A DNA stretch of 12,425 nucleotides from Ignavibacteriales bacterium UBA6490 (GCA_002435365.1 DJMM01000003.1:1-12425), one strand, 5' to 3'; counted from the stretch's first letter, positions 1 to 6,692 are shown. Numbers and translations are program-made. Notes: a model not told the origin generated them from the letters alone.

Positions 1-181
1 GCATATTGAAAAACTGGAGCAGGGCTTTACCATTACGAAAATCGAAATGTCTACAGTGGGTGATGTTGAAGGAATCGATGAGGAAAAATTCAAGGAATTC
101 GCTCAGAATGCCAAAGCCGGTTGTCCGGTTTCCCGCGCACTTACCGGAACCACTTTTGTGCTTGATGCAAAGCTGAAATAA
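1..181 (+). CDS. osmC: OsmC-family peroxiredoxin, C-terminal fragment
   Basis: The reading frame is open from the left edge (first full codon at base 2) to TAA at 179-181, giving the last 59 residues; the start lies outside the window. The fragment contains AKAGCPVSRAL, the second-cysteine motif of the OsmC subfamily (Cys at fragment residue 41), followed by the short final strand FVLDAKLK. Family knowledge: OsmC/Ohr proteins are cytoplasmic thiol peroxidases that reduce organic hydroperoxides with two cysteines. The CPVS form fits OsmC better than Ohr, which usually has CPYS. The first cysteine and the dimer-swapped N-terminal strands cannot be checked here. It is the only plus-strand gene and is convergent with the acetyltransferase gene on the right. 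Confidence 0.82.
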   Translation, partial: HIEKLEQGFTITKIEMSTVGDVEGIDEEKFKEFAQNAKAGCPVSRALTGTTFVLDAKLK

Positions 182-207
182 TCCGGAAAGGATATCGATT
201 ATATTAC

Positions 208-237
208 AAACGGCGGATCAGATGATCCGCCGTTTTT
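208..237 (+). terminator. Rho-independent terminator of osmC, possibly bidirectional
   Basis: A perfect 10-bp inverted repeat (cggcggatca at 211-220 and tgatccgccg at 223-232) is followed by TTTTT at 233-237 and starts 30 nt after the osmC stop. AAA at 208-210 pairs with the T run. Read on the minus strand, the same hairpin follows the acetyltransferase gene but is trailed only by TTTG, so termination should be better for osmC. In RNA the loop would open one or two inner pairs because only two bases separate the arms. Confidence 0.85.
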
Positions 238-245
238 ATAAAAGT

Positions 246-569
246 TTACTTTTGTCCGGAAGACTGCCGCTTAACTCTCCCCAGGTAATTTTTTATATAC
301 CAGCAGCCGGTTGATACAGTTAAATTATTGGTTGCCGCATATTCCAGAGCTGTTTCTACCAATTTATTAGCAATCCCCTTTCCCCTGAACCTGAAGGGCA
401 CCAGGGTAGTTATGAAATGTATCCTTTCTGCAGCAGGCAGATCATAGCTTACAAAAGCTTCTTCATTATTTATTATGGTATAAAATTTCCTCTCCTCTTT
501 ATCATGGATAATAGTAAGAGACGCCAGTAAATCGTCCTTTGCGGGACTGCTGTTTTCCGGCAATTTCAT
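246..569 (-). CDS. Small GNAT-family N-acetyltransferase (YjdJ/NATD1-like)
   Basis: About 107 residues. The acetyl-CoA pyrophosphate loop is visible as RFRGKGIANKLVETALEYA, the R/Q-x-x-G-x-G/A motif of GNAT enzymes, followed by a strand and the aromatic CWYIKNYL segment. The size and this arrangement resemble the small COG2388 type (YjdJ/NATD1), which is a single minimal acetyltransferase domain; the substrate is unknown. Many relatives continue after this segment with a His-Pro-Glu-Tyr-like end, whereas this one ends in a basic GRVKRQSSGQK tail. The start is ambiguous. ATG at 569 lies 5 nt after the peptidase stop with a GAGAG element upstream, while a TTG at 578 overlaps that stop (TTGA) and has GGTGA at good spacing. 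Either way it is almost certainly co-transcribed with, and possibly translationally coupled to, the M49 peptidase gene. Confidence 0.75.
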   Translation of the reverse strand: MKLPENSSPAKDDLLASLTIIHDKEERKFYTIINNEEAFVSYDLPAAERIHFITTLVPFRFRGKGIANKLVETALEYAATNNLTVSTGCWYIKNYLGRVKRQSSGQK

Positions 570-574
570 ATCTC

Positions 575-2632
575 TCAATTTTTCACCGGCAGAAACGAAT
601 AGTTCCTTGCATAATAAAGCATCTGCTCCGTGAAATCAGCAGGATAGCTTACATTCACATCGGTTATTTCACCATTTGTAAATACAGGTTCAAGAACCGG
701 ATTTATGAATCCTTTATAAGGGGCTATGTTAAGCTTCTCATATCTTGCAAGAACTTCTTTATGCAGCACAGGGTCTACTTTTACACCGTAATTCTCAACC
801 AGGTTGCGGGCAGATTTGAAATCCCCCTCCGATGTTATGCGCTGAGTTTCTTTCAGAAGCTCTCCGAATAGTCCGCGCAGTTTTGAATAATCATTTATAA
901 CGAAATAGGTTTTTCCGTCCCTTGTTTTTTTCTCGATAACATTTTCTTTCATTCCTTTTTCGTAAACCCATTTGGAGATAAGCTGGCGGTTGCGCATATG
1001 GCTTTCCTCGATATTGTCGCCCGGTTTGATGCGCTGCAGCTGAAGCATGAGCCCGTTCCTGATGAACTTGTTAAATTCCGCCTTATACATTTCGTCGTTG
1101 GGGGCAACGCCGATATCTAATAATTTTTTATCGGGCAGGAAATAAAGGGCAACAAGATCGGCACGCGCTTCTTCGATGGTGGAGGCATAATTCTTCAAAG
1201 TCTGCTTCGGTGTTCCGATTCCGGGATTTATTTGTCCCGATGCATGACCGATTACCTCATGCATATCGGTATGAAGGTTATCCGACAGGGATTCATATTC
1301 TTTGGCAATCCTGATCTCTTCATCGTCATAGGCAAATTCTTTCAGCACCTCTTCGGAGGCAGCTTTATCGTAAGCATAGACTATATTTCCCAGGTTAACA
1401 GATTTGGAGCCGTATTCTTTCCGGATCCAGTTTGCATTGGGAAGATTTATGCCTATGGGGGTTGAGGGGGATGCATCTCCCGATTCCACAACCACATTTA
1501 TAACTTTGGCTGAGATACCGACCACATTTTTTTTCTTATGTTCCGGCGCGATGGGCGAATTATCCTCAAACCACTGGGCCTCACTGCTGATTGCCGCAAT
1601 TCGTGTAGTGGCTTCAAAATCCTTTATTGATACTATTGCCTCGTAAGCGCCTTTATGTCCAAGCGGATCGCCGTATACTTCAATAAAACCATTCAGGGCG
1701 TCAACAGTGGAAACAGTATCCTTTACCCAGAGGATATTATACTCGTCGAAAGTTTCCAGATTTCCGGTCCTGTAATATTCAGCAAGCTTCGAGATCCACT
1801 GGCGCTGCAGATCGTTTTCGGCTACGGCAGCGGCTTTATCCAGCCAGAATACAATTTTTTCTATAGCCGCCGAATACATTCCTCCCTCTTTCCATACCAG
1901 CTCTGTAAGTCTGCCGTTCTCCTTCACCAGTTTTGAGTTAAGGCCGTACCATACCGGCGTTGTATCATTTTTGTCTTCCACCGAATCATAATACTGCTCA
2001 ACTTCCTTCTGGGAAATATTCCTGCCGTAGTAATTATTAGCAGAAGTTTTAATAAGATCGGCTTCGGGTTCAAGATTTGCTCTTACGGCATCTATATCGG
2101 GATCGAATATAACGGGGATAAGGGTTTTAAGAAGATCTTCCGGCTTTTCATTTTCGGCAAGGGGCAGCAGCGAAGCATCTGAATTATTCACCAGGTCATT
2201 GAAATATTCTCTCGAGAATTCGGGAAGAATTTTCCTCATGGAATAGTGATGATGAATACCGTTTGAGAACCAGACCCGCTTTGTATAAACCATAAACTTG
2301 CCGAAATCTTCGGTATCCCTGCTTCCTTTATAGCTGTTCACCACAGCTTCGAGGGTTTTTCTGATTACAAGGTTGTGCCTGTAATTCTGGTCATAAAAGA
2401 TATCTCTTCCGGAGAGGGCAGCTTCATACAGGTAATACGCAAGCACTTTTTGCTTGGCTGTGAGCTTATCCCATCCGGGTACCTGGTAACGCAGTATGGC
2501 AAGATCGGCAAATTGCTCTGTAAGGTATTTAAAATTATCTTCTTTGTTCATAATTACATTCTCATTCCCTTTTTGGCATCCGAGGAAACCGGTAAGTGTA
2601 AGGAAGGACAAAATTAATATTTTATTTTTCAT
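575..2632 (-). CDS. M49-family dipeptidyl-peptidase III-like zinc lipoprotein
   Basis: 685 residues, close to the size of bacterial DPP III. The zinc site is clear. HEVIGH (458-463) is the HExxGH form typical of family M49, and EEARAD (487-492) is the second motif, whose second Glu is the third zinc ligand by analogy. The spacing between them is short, as in Bacteroides-type DPP III rather than the human enzyme. The N-terminus MKNKILILSFLTLTGFLGC is a lipoprotein signal with Cys19 as the likely lipidated residue, placing the enzyme in the periplasm or on an outer-membrane leaflet. Family knowledge: M49 enzymes release dipeptides from the N-terminus of short peptides. ATG at 2632 is preceded by AGG at about 8 nt. 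The gene follows ompA after a terminator and is followed immediately by the acetyltransferase gene. The M49 assignment is firm, but the exact peptide specificity is not shown by the sequence. Confidence 0.88.
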   Translation of the reverse strand: MKNKILILSFLTLTGFLGCQKGNENVIMNKEDNFKYLTEQFADLAILRYQVPGWDKLTAKQKVLAYYLYEAALSGRDIFYDQNYRHNLVIRKTLEAVVNSYKGSRDTEDFGKFMVYTKRVWFSNGIHHHYSMRKILPEFSREYFNDLVNNSDASLLPLAENEKPEDLLKTLIPVIFDPDIDAVRANLEPEADLIKTSANNYYGRNISQKEVEQYYDSVEDKNDTTPVWYGLNSKLVKENGRLTELVWKEGGMYSAAIEKIVFWLDKAAAVAENDLQRQWISKLAEYYRTGNLETFDEYNILWVKDTVSTVDALNGFIEVYGDPLGHKGAYEAIVSIKDFEATTRIAAISSEAQWFEDNSPIAPEHKKKNVVGISAKVINVVVESGDASPSTPIGINLPNANWIRKEYGSKSVNLGNIVYAYDKAASEEVLKEFAYDDEEIRIAKEYESLSDNLHTDMHEVIGHASGQINPGIGTPKQTLKNYASTIEEARADLVALYFLPDKKLLDIGVAPNDEMYKAEFNKFIRNGLMLQLQRIKPGDNIEESHMRNRQLISKWVYEKGMKENVIEKKTRDGKTYFVINDYSKLRGLFGELLKETQRITSEGDFKSARNLVENYGVKVDPVLHKEVLARYEKLNIAPYKGFINPVLEPVFTNGEITDVNVSYPADFTEQMLYYARNYSFLPVKN

Positions 2633-2741
2633 TCTCTAAACCTGTGGAAATAGTTGCTGTAAAAATAACAAATCCGGTAATTTATCAGAGGGTAAAAATG
2701 AGGTATGCAGCCAATAAAAGGATGAATGGCACTTTAAAATT

Positions 2742-2756
2742 CGGTCCTCAGGACCG
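2742..2756. repeat. Short GC-rich inverted repeat upstream of the M49 gene
   Basis: cggtcc (2742-2747) and ggaccg (2751-2756) form a 6-bp stem around a 3-nt loop, about 110 nt upstream of the peptidase start. On the minus strand it is followed by AATTTT, so it could be a weak second terminator behind ompA or an operator of the peptidase promoter. Nothing in the sequence decides between these. The rest of 2633-2836 holds no convincing gene. Confidence 0.4.
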
Positions 2757-2836
2757 GTGAGAAACAACAAATTTACCTGATCCTGCCCTTGTGAGGCGGC
2801 TTTTATATTTAAATTCCGGCGGGCAAGCTGGCAGAT

Positions 2837-2870
2837 AAAAAAAAAGCGGCTCATGGTGAGCCGCTTTTTT
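2837..2870 (-). terminator. Strong Rho-independent terminator of the ompA-like gene
   Basis: gcggctca (2846-2853) and tgagccgc (2857-2864) form a perfect 8-bp stem with a 3-nt loop. On the minus strand the stem is preceded by six A and followed by nine T, directly downstream of the ompA-like stop at 2887. The A and T runs extend the pairing. It isolates the ompA transcript from the M49 gene, which therefore needs its own promoter in 2633-2836. Confidence 0.92.
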
Positions 2871-2886
2871 AAGTAAAAGAATATTT

Positions 2887-4410
2887 TTACTTGAGTCTCA
2901 TGAACTCGATCCTTCTGTTTTTCAGTTTATTCTCAGGAGTATCGTTCGGAGCCATCGGCCTTTCTTCTCCATAGCCTTTTGCAACCATCCTTGAAGGTGA
3001 TACACCTTTGTTTACCAGCCACTGCTTCACAGCATCAGCTCTTCTTTGTGAAAGTTTCTGGTTAGATGCATTGCTTCCGACATTATCCGTATGTCCCGCT
3101 ATTTCAACGATAACATCCGGGTTGTTGTTCAATGTCTGAAATGCTTTTTCAAGAGTTTCTGCCGACTCTGGTGTTATTTCCGAAGAGTTTGTAGCAAAAG
3201 TGATTCCTTCAAGCACAATTGGCTTGCCCACTTTCATTACATCATCTTCCGGATCCAGCGGATTGGTTCCGCGTTTAACTTCTGGTCCATCGTTAACAGT
3301 GCCGCCGTCAGTATCCTTATTTAAAGGATCGGTCTTATAGGTTAACAGCTCTTCACTGTCTTTAAGACCATCTTCATCTGTATCGGGTCTGAGAGGATTG
3401 GTTTTATAATTCATCACCTCTTCACCGTCCTTCAGAAGATCCATATCGGTATCAGCTTTTAAAGGATCGGTTTTATAGTTATTAACTTCTTCGCCGTCGG
3501 TCAGACCGTCACTGTCGGTATCCTTCTTCAGAGGATCGGTTTTATAATCGATCAACTCTTCACGGTCATTCAAACCGTCGCCGTCAGTATCTGCTTTAAG
3601 CGGATTTGTCATATGCTTGTTAACTTCTGCTCCGTCATTAAGGCCGTCACCGTCTGTATCCTGGTTAAGGGGATCGGTCTTGTATTTATTTACTTCCTGT
3701 CCGTCTTTTAATCCGTCACCGTCTGTATCCGGATTCAGGGGATCGGTACCAATTTGCTCCTCAAAATCGCTCATCAGGCCGTCCATATCATCATCATGCG
3801 GTCCGGGGCTTCCGAAAAGCAATCCAAGACCGGCGAAGTAATAGGCATCGGGTGCATCGCCGTCTTTATAATAGTTCAGGTTGTCGGTGGTTGTAAAAGA
3901 AGCGCCGGCATTCAGGTCCATTGCAACGCCGCCGCCCAGGTCAATTTGAAGACCCAGACCGACAGGTGCAAAACCGGCCATTCCCTTATCCTTTACCTCT
4001 TTAGGGAAATCTCCGTTTGGATTTGTAAGTTCAGGGAGGTTATCTACCTTATAATACATGCCTCCGGCGCCCAGGAATAAATAGGGGTAAGTATCTGCTT
4101 CAGCAAATTTAATGAGAAGACGAAAATCTACCGGTACAATCATTGTCTTGTAATAGTCCTGGAATGTTGCATAACCGGCATACTGCCCGTATCCCGCACC
4201 AACTTCGGCGTTTAAATATGCGGCTAATCCGAAGCGCAATAAACCTCTGGCTACCCAGGAACTTTTTATTCTCCTCTCAAAAGGGAATTCATTTGCAGAA
4301 AGGGATGGATTAAATTGAACACCCACTTTTACTCTATCTGTTTTATCCTGCGCAAATGAAAGAACACTTACAAGAAGAAACAGCAGAAGTAATGTTGTAA
4401 ATTTTTTCAT
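2887..4410 (-). CDS. OmpA-family outer-membrane protein with TSP3 repeats
   Basis: 507 residues. A Sec signal peptide (MKKFTTLLLLFLLVSVLSFA, cleavage likely before Gln21) precedes a region of about 180 residues rich in alternating aromatic and glycine strands, consistent with an outer-membrane beta-barrel. Residues 206-390 are eight thrombospondin type 3 repeats, mostly 23 residues long, of the form DTDGDGLxDGxEV, which bind calcium in this family. The C-terminal domain (about 398-507) is OmpA-like: AGHTDNVG followed by LSQRRADAVKQWL, with Asp442 and Arg457 spaced as the diaminopimelate-binding pair of E. coli OmpA. The protein should therefore anchor the outer membrane to peptidoglycan, with the repeats as a rigid calcium-dependent spacer. 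ATG at 4410 has an AGAGG ribosome-binding site 7 nt upstream. It appears monocistronic, with 281 bp upstream and a strong terminator downstream. Confidence 0.92.
   Translation of the reverse strand: MKKFTTLLLLFLLVSVLSFAQDKTDRVKVGVQFNPSLSANEFPFERRIKSSWVARGLLRFGLAAYLNAEVGAGYGQYAGYATFQDYYKTMIVPVDFRLLIKFAEADTYPYLFLGAGGMYYKVDNLPELTNPNGDFPKEVKDKGMAGFAPVGLGLQIDLGGGVAMDLNAGASFTTTDNLNYYKDGDAPDAYYFAGLGLLFGSPGPHDDDMDGLMSDFEEQIGTDPLNPDTDGDGLKDGQEVNKYKTDPLNQDTDGDGLNDGAEVNKHMTNPLKADTDGDGLNDREELIDYKTDPLKKDTDSDGLTDGEEVNNYKTDPLKADTDMDLLKDGEEVMNYKTNPLRPDTDEDGLKDSEELLTYKTDPLNKDTDGGTVNDGPEVKRGTNPLDPEDDVMKVGKPIVLEGITFATNSSEITPESAETLEKAFQTLNNNPDVIVEIAGHTDNVGSNASNQKLSQRRADAVKQWLVNKGVSPSRMVAKGYGEERPMAPNDTPENKLKNRRIEFMRLK
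3241..3795 (-). repeat. 69-bp tandem coding repeats (TSP3 array)
   Basis: Eight consecutive degenerate units encode residues 206-390 of the OmpA-like protein. Units start at Asp206, 228, 251, 274, 297, 320, 343 and 366, so the spacing is 23 residues (69 bp) after a first unit of 22. The nucleotide repeat is visible as recurring ggatcggttttata-like blocks on the plus strand. Unit 6 (DTDMDLLKDGEE) and unit 8 (DTDGGTVNDGPE) depart from the DxDxDG core. Confidence 0.9.
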
Positions 4411-4691
4411 GTATATACCTCTTACTTAATTTTTGAAAATGATATTAGTGATAATCTTGCCGAAAACAGACACGAATACTCTGTTTTAATAATAGATATG
4501 AACCTGTTCGAAAGGACTCTCCTTAGGAAAATCATAGTGTTTATTAGTATTTTCTAACAATAAATTACATCATTATATATTCTTATGCAAGTTTTAGGAG
4601 AGTAAACGGATGCAGTGCATTCAATATGTGCTTAAGCTTGCGGCTCCCGGAAATCCGGCAAAAAAAATCTGTGGAAAGGGGATTAATCACA
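4411..4691. other. 281-bp leader and promoter region of the ompA-like gene with several dyads
   Basis: No gene is supported here. Three short symmetries stand out: AAAACAGA (4463-4470) with TCTGTTTT (4480-4487) around a 9-nt loop; AAGGA (4512-4516) with TCCTT (4520-4524) around a 3-nt loop; and the near-palindrome ATGCAGTGCAT at 4610-4620. In addition ACTCTCCT (4516-4523) is the reverse complement of AGGAGAGT (4596-4603). A TATAAT-like hexamer occurs on the minus strand (atataatg, about 4574-4581) without a matching -35 box. The region probably contains the ompA promoter and regulatory sites. Confidence 0.4.
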
Positions 4692-5306
4692 TCAAAATAT
4701 ATTTTTTTGTCTTAACTGCTGTATAAGTTCCGCATTATCAGTGAATCTCATTCCATCCCAGCCTAATGTTCTTGCGGCGTCAACGTACTCCTGCACATCG
4801 TCAATAAAAAAATGCTCCTCCGGCGGTTTATTGGTAAACTCCTCAACGGCCCTGTAAATCTTTTCTTCAGGTTTTACAGAATTTACCTGATGGGACAGTA
4901 TGAGCTTGCTGAAATTATTCAGGAAGTGGAAGTTTTTCCAGCCGTATTGCATATGCAGTGAGTTGGTGTTGGAAAGAAGTACAAGCTGATAATTATTTTT
5001 GAGAACAGGAAGAAGTGCTGTTGCCCCGGAATTTTCAGTGAAGATATCGGAGTAAAGGGAGATGAAAGTTTCACTGCTGATTTTGTTGTCCAAAGCCCTC
5101 AGCATAGTCTTAACAAAGTAATTTTCGCTTATATCACCCCGTTCAAAATCCCGGTGCAGCCGGTAATTTGAGGTGTAATAATTCCGGAATATTTCACCCA
5201 GGCCGGTTTCGATGTTTTCCAGTTTTTGAAGAGCAGAACCATAATCAAAAGGCAGGAGCACATTTCCCAGGTCAAAAACTATAACTGAGTATTTTCTGTC
5301 AGACAT
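4692..5306 (-). CDS. HAD-superfamily hydrolase, subfamily IA (YihX-like phosphatase)
   Basis: 204 residues, complete. All four HAD motifs are visible: motif I FDLGNVLL with nucleophile Asp12; motif II LLSNTN (Ser112-Asn115); motif III Lys145 in VKPEEKIY; motif IV FIDD with Asp169-Asp170. A helical cap lies between motifs I and II (about residues 20-90), as in subfamily IA. Motif I is DxGNV rather than the classical DxDxT, so the usual second Asp is Gly14. The same form occurs in YihX-type sugar-phosphate phosphatases, so activity is still expected. Family knowledge suggests a cytoplasmic phosphomonoesterase; the substrate cannot be read from the sequence. ATG at 5306 has GGAAG 6 nt upstream. 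It lies 96 nt downstream of the Tat-exported hydrolase gene with no clear terminator between them, so the two may share a transcript. Confidence 0.85.
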   Translation of the reverse strand: MSDRKYSVIVFDLGNVLLPFDYGSALQKLENIETGLGEIFRNYYTSNYRLHRDFERGDISENYFVKTMLRALDNKISSETFISLYSDIFTENSGATALLPVLKNNYQLVLLSNTNSLHMQYGWKNFHFLNNFSKLILSHQVNSVKPEEKIYRAVEEFTNKPPEEHFFIDDVQEYVDAARTLGWDGMRFTDNAELIQQLRQKNIF

Positions 5307-5402
5307 TTACTGCTTCCGCGAAGTTTTAAAAAACAATTTCACAATTTAAAACAGTATTGCCTGCAGAAACAGCAGTAGTTATCGGTGAAAATATAATCGG
5401 CG

Positions 5403-6341
5403 TCATCTAAGTGTGTATGTTTCACCGATCCTGTTAAGCCCCACGGTTATGTTATATGCGGGTGATGATTCGCTCAGCCACTGAAGGGGCTCATCGTTTG
5501 GCTCCAATCCCTGCTTAAAGGTGGCGCAATGTATCGGTATAAACACCTTTGCCTGTAAGTGTTTGGCCGCCATAATTAATGCTTCATCCGGTGTGCAATG
5601 GCTACGTCGCCATGGATAATAGGCGCCGATAGGCATAATGGCGACATCAATATTCTTAATGTCCTGTTCCAGGAATTTACTTGTATATGCGGTATCGCCG
5701 CCGAAAAACAGGGAAGCGCCGTTGCATTCAAGATAATAGGCATTATAGCTTCTGCCGTCTGAATAATATCCTCTGGAACGGTCTTTCTCCCATGGAAATC
5801 TCCAGCCGAAATGCTGAACTTCAACAGCCTTTATATTTATATTATTAAACGAGGCAGATTCTCCCCAGTCAATTTCCCTCAGCGATTTCCATTCCAGTTC
5901 CGATATTACATCGGAAGTGTTGAATGCTGTAATACAGTTTATCTGACCGGGATATTTTTCGGTAAATGCCTTAAGCGTTTGAAAATCCATATGGTCCAGG
6001 TGTGCATGGGACAACAGGATAAGATCCGGCCTGGGAATTTCCTCAAATTCAATGGCAGGGGCTGAGTATCTTGAAGGTCCGAATGTTAATCCCCAGAAAT
6101 ACAATCCTATTCTTTCAAACATTACAGGATCGGTAAGAATAATATTTCCGTAAAGGTTAATCAATACCGTTGAGTGTCCTATCCATGCAATATTCATTTC
6201 TGTATCGCTCCAGGAGGAAGGATCCGGTATGGTCCGGGGCAATTTTTTTTCTTTATTAAGAGTTTTTGCCACTGAATTATTATAGAGAAGCGGGCTGGCT
6301 GCGGCAATCAGGGCATATTTAATAAATTTTCGTCTTTGCAT
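5403..6341 (-). CDS. Tat-exported metallo-beta-lactamase-fold hydrolase (NAPE-PLD/UlaG-like)
   Basis: 312 residues, complete. The N-terminus MQRRKFIKYALIAAASPLLY is a twin-arginine signal (RRKFIK followed by a hydrophobic stretch), suggesting export of a folded metal-loaded enzyme. The metallo-beta-lactamase core is intact: WIGHST near residues 53-58, the metal motif HAHLDH (112-117), His177, GGD with Asp216, and IHC with His271. The order and the WxGHST entry resemble the branch that contains NAPE-hydrolysing phospholipase D and UlaG-type lactonases. It is therefore probably a metal-dependent hydrolase of a phosphodiester, lipid or lactone outside the cytoplasm; the substrate is not shown. 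ATG at 6341 lacks a convincing Shine-Dalgarno sequence but places the Tat motif correctly. A 351-bp gene-free region separates it from pgi, so it likely has its own promoter. Confidence 0.85.
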   Translation of the reverse strand: MQRRKFIKYALIAAASPLLYNNSVAKTLNKEKKLPRTIPDPSSWSDTEMNIAWIGHSTVLINLYGNIILTDPVMFERIGLYFWGLTFGPSRYSAPAIEFEEIPRPDLILLSHAHLDHMDFQTLKAFTEKYPGQINCITAFNTSDVISELEWKSLREIDWGESASFNNINIKAVEVQHFGWRFPWEKDRSRGYYSDGRSYNAYYLECNGASLFFGGDTAYTSKFLEQDIKNIDVAIMPIGAYYPWRRSHCTPDEALIMAAKHLQAKVFIPIHCATFKQGLEPNDEPLQWLSESSPAYNITVGLNRIGETYTLR

Positions 6342-6376
6342 TGATTATCGGATCTTATTTCATCATTTCATTTTAC

Positions 6377-6384
6377 CAAATATA
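6377..6384 (-). promoter_or_regulatory. Candidate promoter element TATATTTG upstream of the exported hydrolase
   Basis: On the minus strand TATATTTG lies 35 nt before the ATG at 6341. It matches the TAnnTTTG -7 box described for Bacteroidetes promoters. The same octamer lies 31 nt before rpiB. No matching upstream TTG box at the expected distance is evident, so this is a weak call. Confidence 0.3.
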
Positions 6385-6480
6385 AAAGAAAATTTTATAC
6401 CGCGATGAGATTTGGCACCATAATAAGGGTAATTTTCCTTACAGTCCCAAATATTCCACAATTAAAGCCGGTAGTGTGGA

Positions 6481-6541
6481 TATCGTTTACTTTACGCTTA
6501 TTCTGCGTCTTTCTCCACGGATTTGCGTAAGGTAAGCGGTG
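6481..6541 (+). repeat. Long imperfect inverted repeat, 17-bp arms
   Basis: Bases 6481-6497 and 6525-6541 can pair over 17 positions without a bulge around a 27-nt loop. Thirteen pairs are Watson-Crick and four would be U-G wobbles if the plus strand were transcribed; in minus-strand RNA those four would be A-C mismatches. The core is ttacgc (6492-6497) with gcgtaa (6525-6530). The loop contains ctgcgtctttctcc (6503-6516). This looks like a structured intergenic repeat or RNA element rather than a terminator, since no T run follows. Confidence 0.5.
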
Positions 6542-6668
6542 GTAAAATGATTTAACTGAAAAACCGGTATAATTCTATATGGAAAAACCATATTGATTTA
6601 TGCTGTTAATTTAATGATAATTAACAATAAACTCTTATTCAAATTTACCCTCAGTTCAGATTAAGAAG

Positions 6669-6690
6669 CAGCGTCGGATTCTGCGACCTG
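6669..6690 (-). terminator. Possible weak terminator after pgi
   Basis: Read on the minus strand, just after the pgi stop, CAGGTCG (6690-6684) pairs with CGAC and CTG (6676-6673 and 6671-6669) around a 7-nt loop, with one bulged base at 6672. It is followed by CTTCTTAATCTG, which is only moderately T-rich. The position is right for an end of the rpiB-tal-pgi operon, but the structure is weak. Confidence 0.4.
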
Positions 6691-6692
6691 AT

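Larger units (their letters stand above)
6342..6692. other. 351-bp gene-free region rich in inverted repeats
   Basis: No open frame here looks like a gene. From left to right it holds TATAAAA (6381-6387) with TTTTATA (6393-6399); a long imperfect hairpin at 6481-6541; ATATGG (6577-6582) with CCATAT (6588-6593) around AAAAA; TGTTAATT (6604-6611) with AATTAACA (6619-6626); and a possible weak terminator of pgi at 6669-6690. It must also carry the promoter of the exported hydrolase gene. The density of symmetries is higher than in the other gaps of this window. Confidence 0.5.

Noticed and set aside
539..871. 110-residue plus-strand frame over the end of the M49 gene
   Set aside because: It lies opposite a well-supported gene, and its translation shows no domain or sensible composition.
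2636..2854. 72-residue minus-strand reading frame between the ompA-like gene and the M49 gene
   Set aside because: Its first codons lie inside the terminator hairpin of the ompA-like gene, it has no recognisable domain or ribosome-binding site, and it ends just before the peptidase start. Most likely chance.
3241..3795. Regular repeats that could suggest a CRISPR array
   Set aside because: The 69-bp period is in frame with a protein and encodes TSP3 units; there are no near-identical repeats separated by unique spacers.
5576..5824. 82-residue minus-strand frame inside the exported hydrolase gene
   Set aside because: The main frame carries the metal ligands across the same bases; the other frame is a shadow.
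6568..6573. TATAAT on the plus strand as a promoter
   Set aside because: No -35-like hexamer at about 17 nt (aaatga there) and no plus-strand gene downstream, though it might matter if the neighbouring hairpin region is transcribed.
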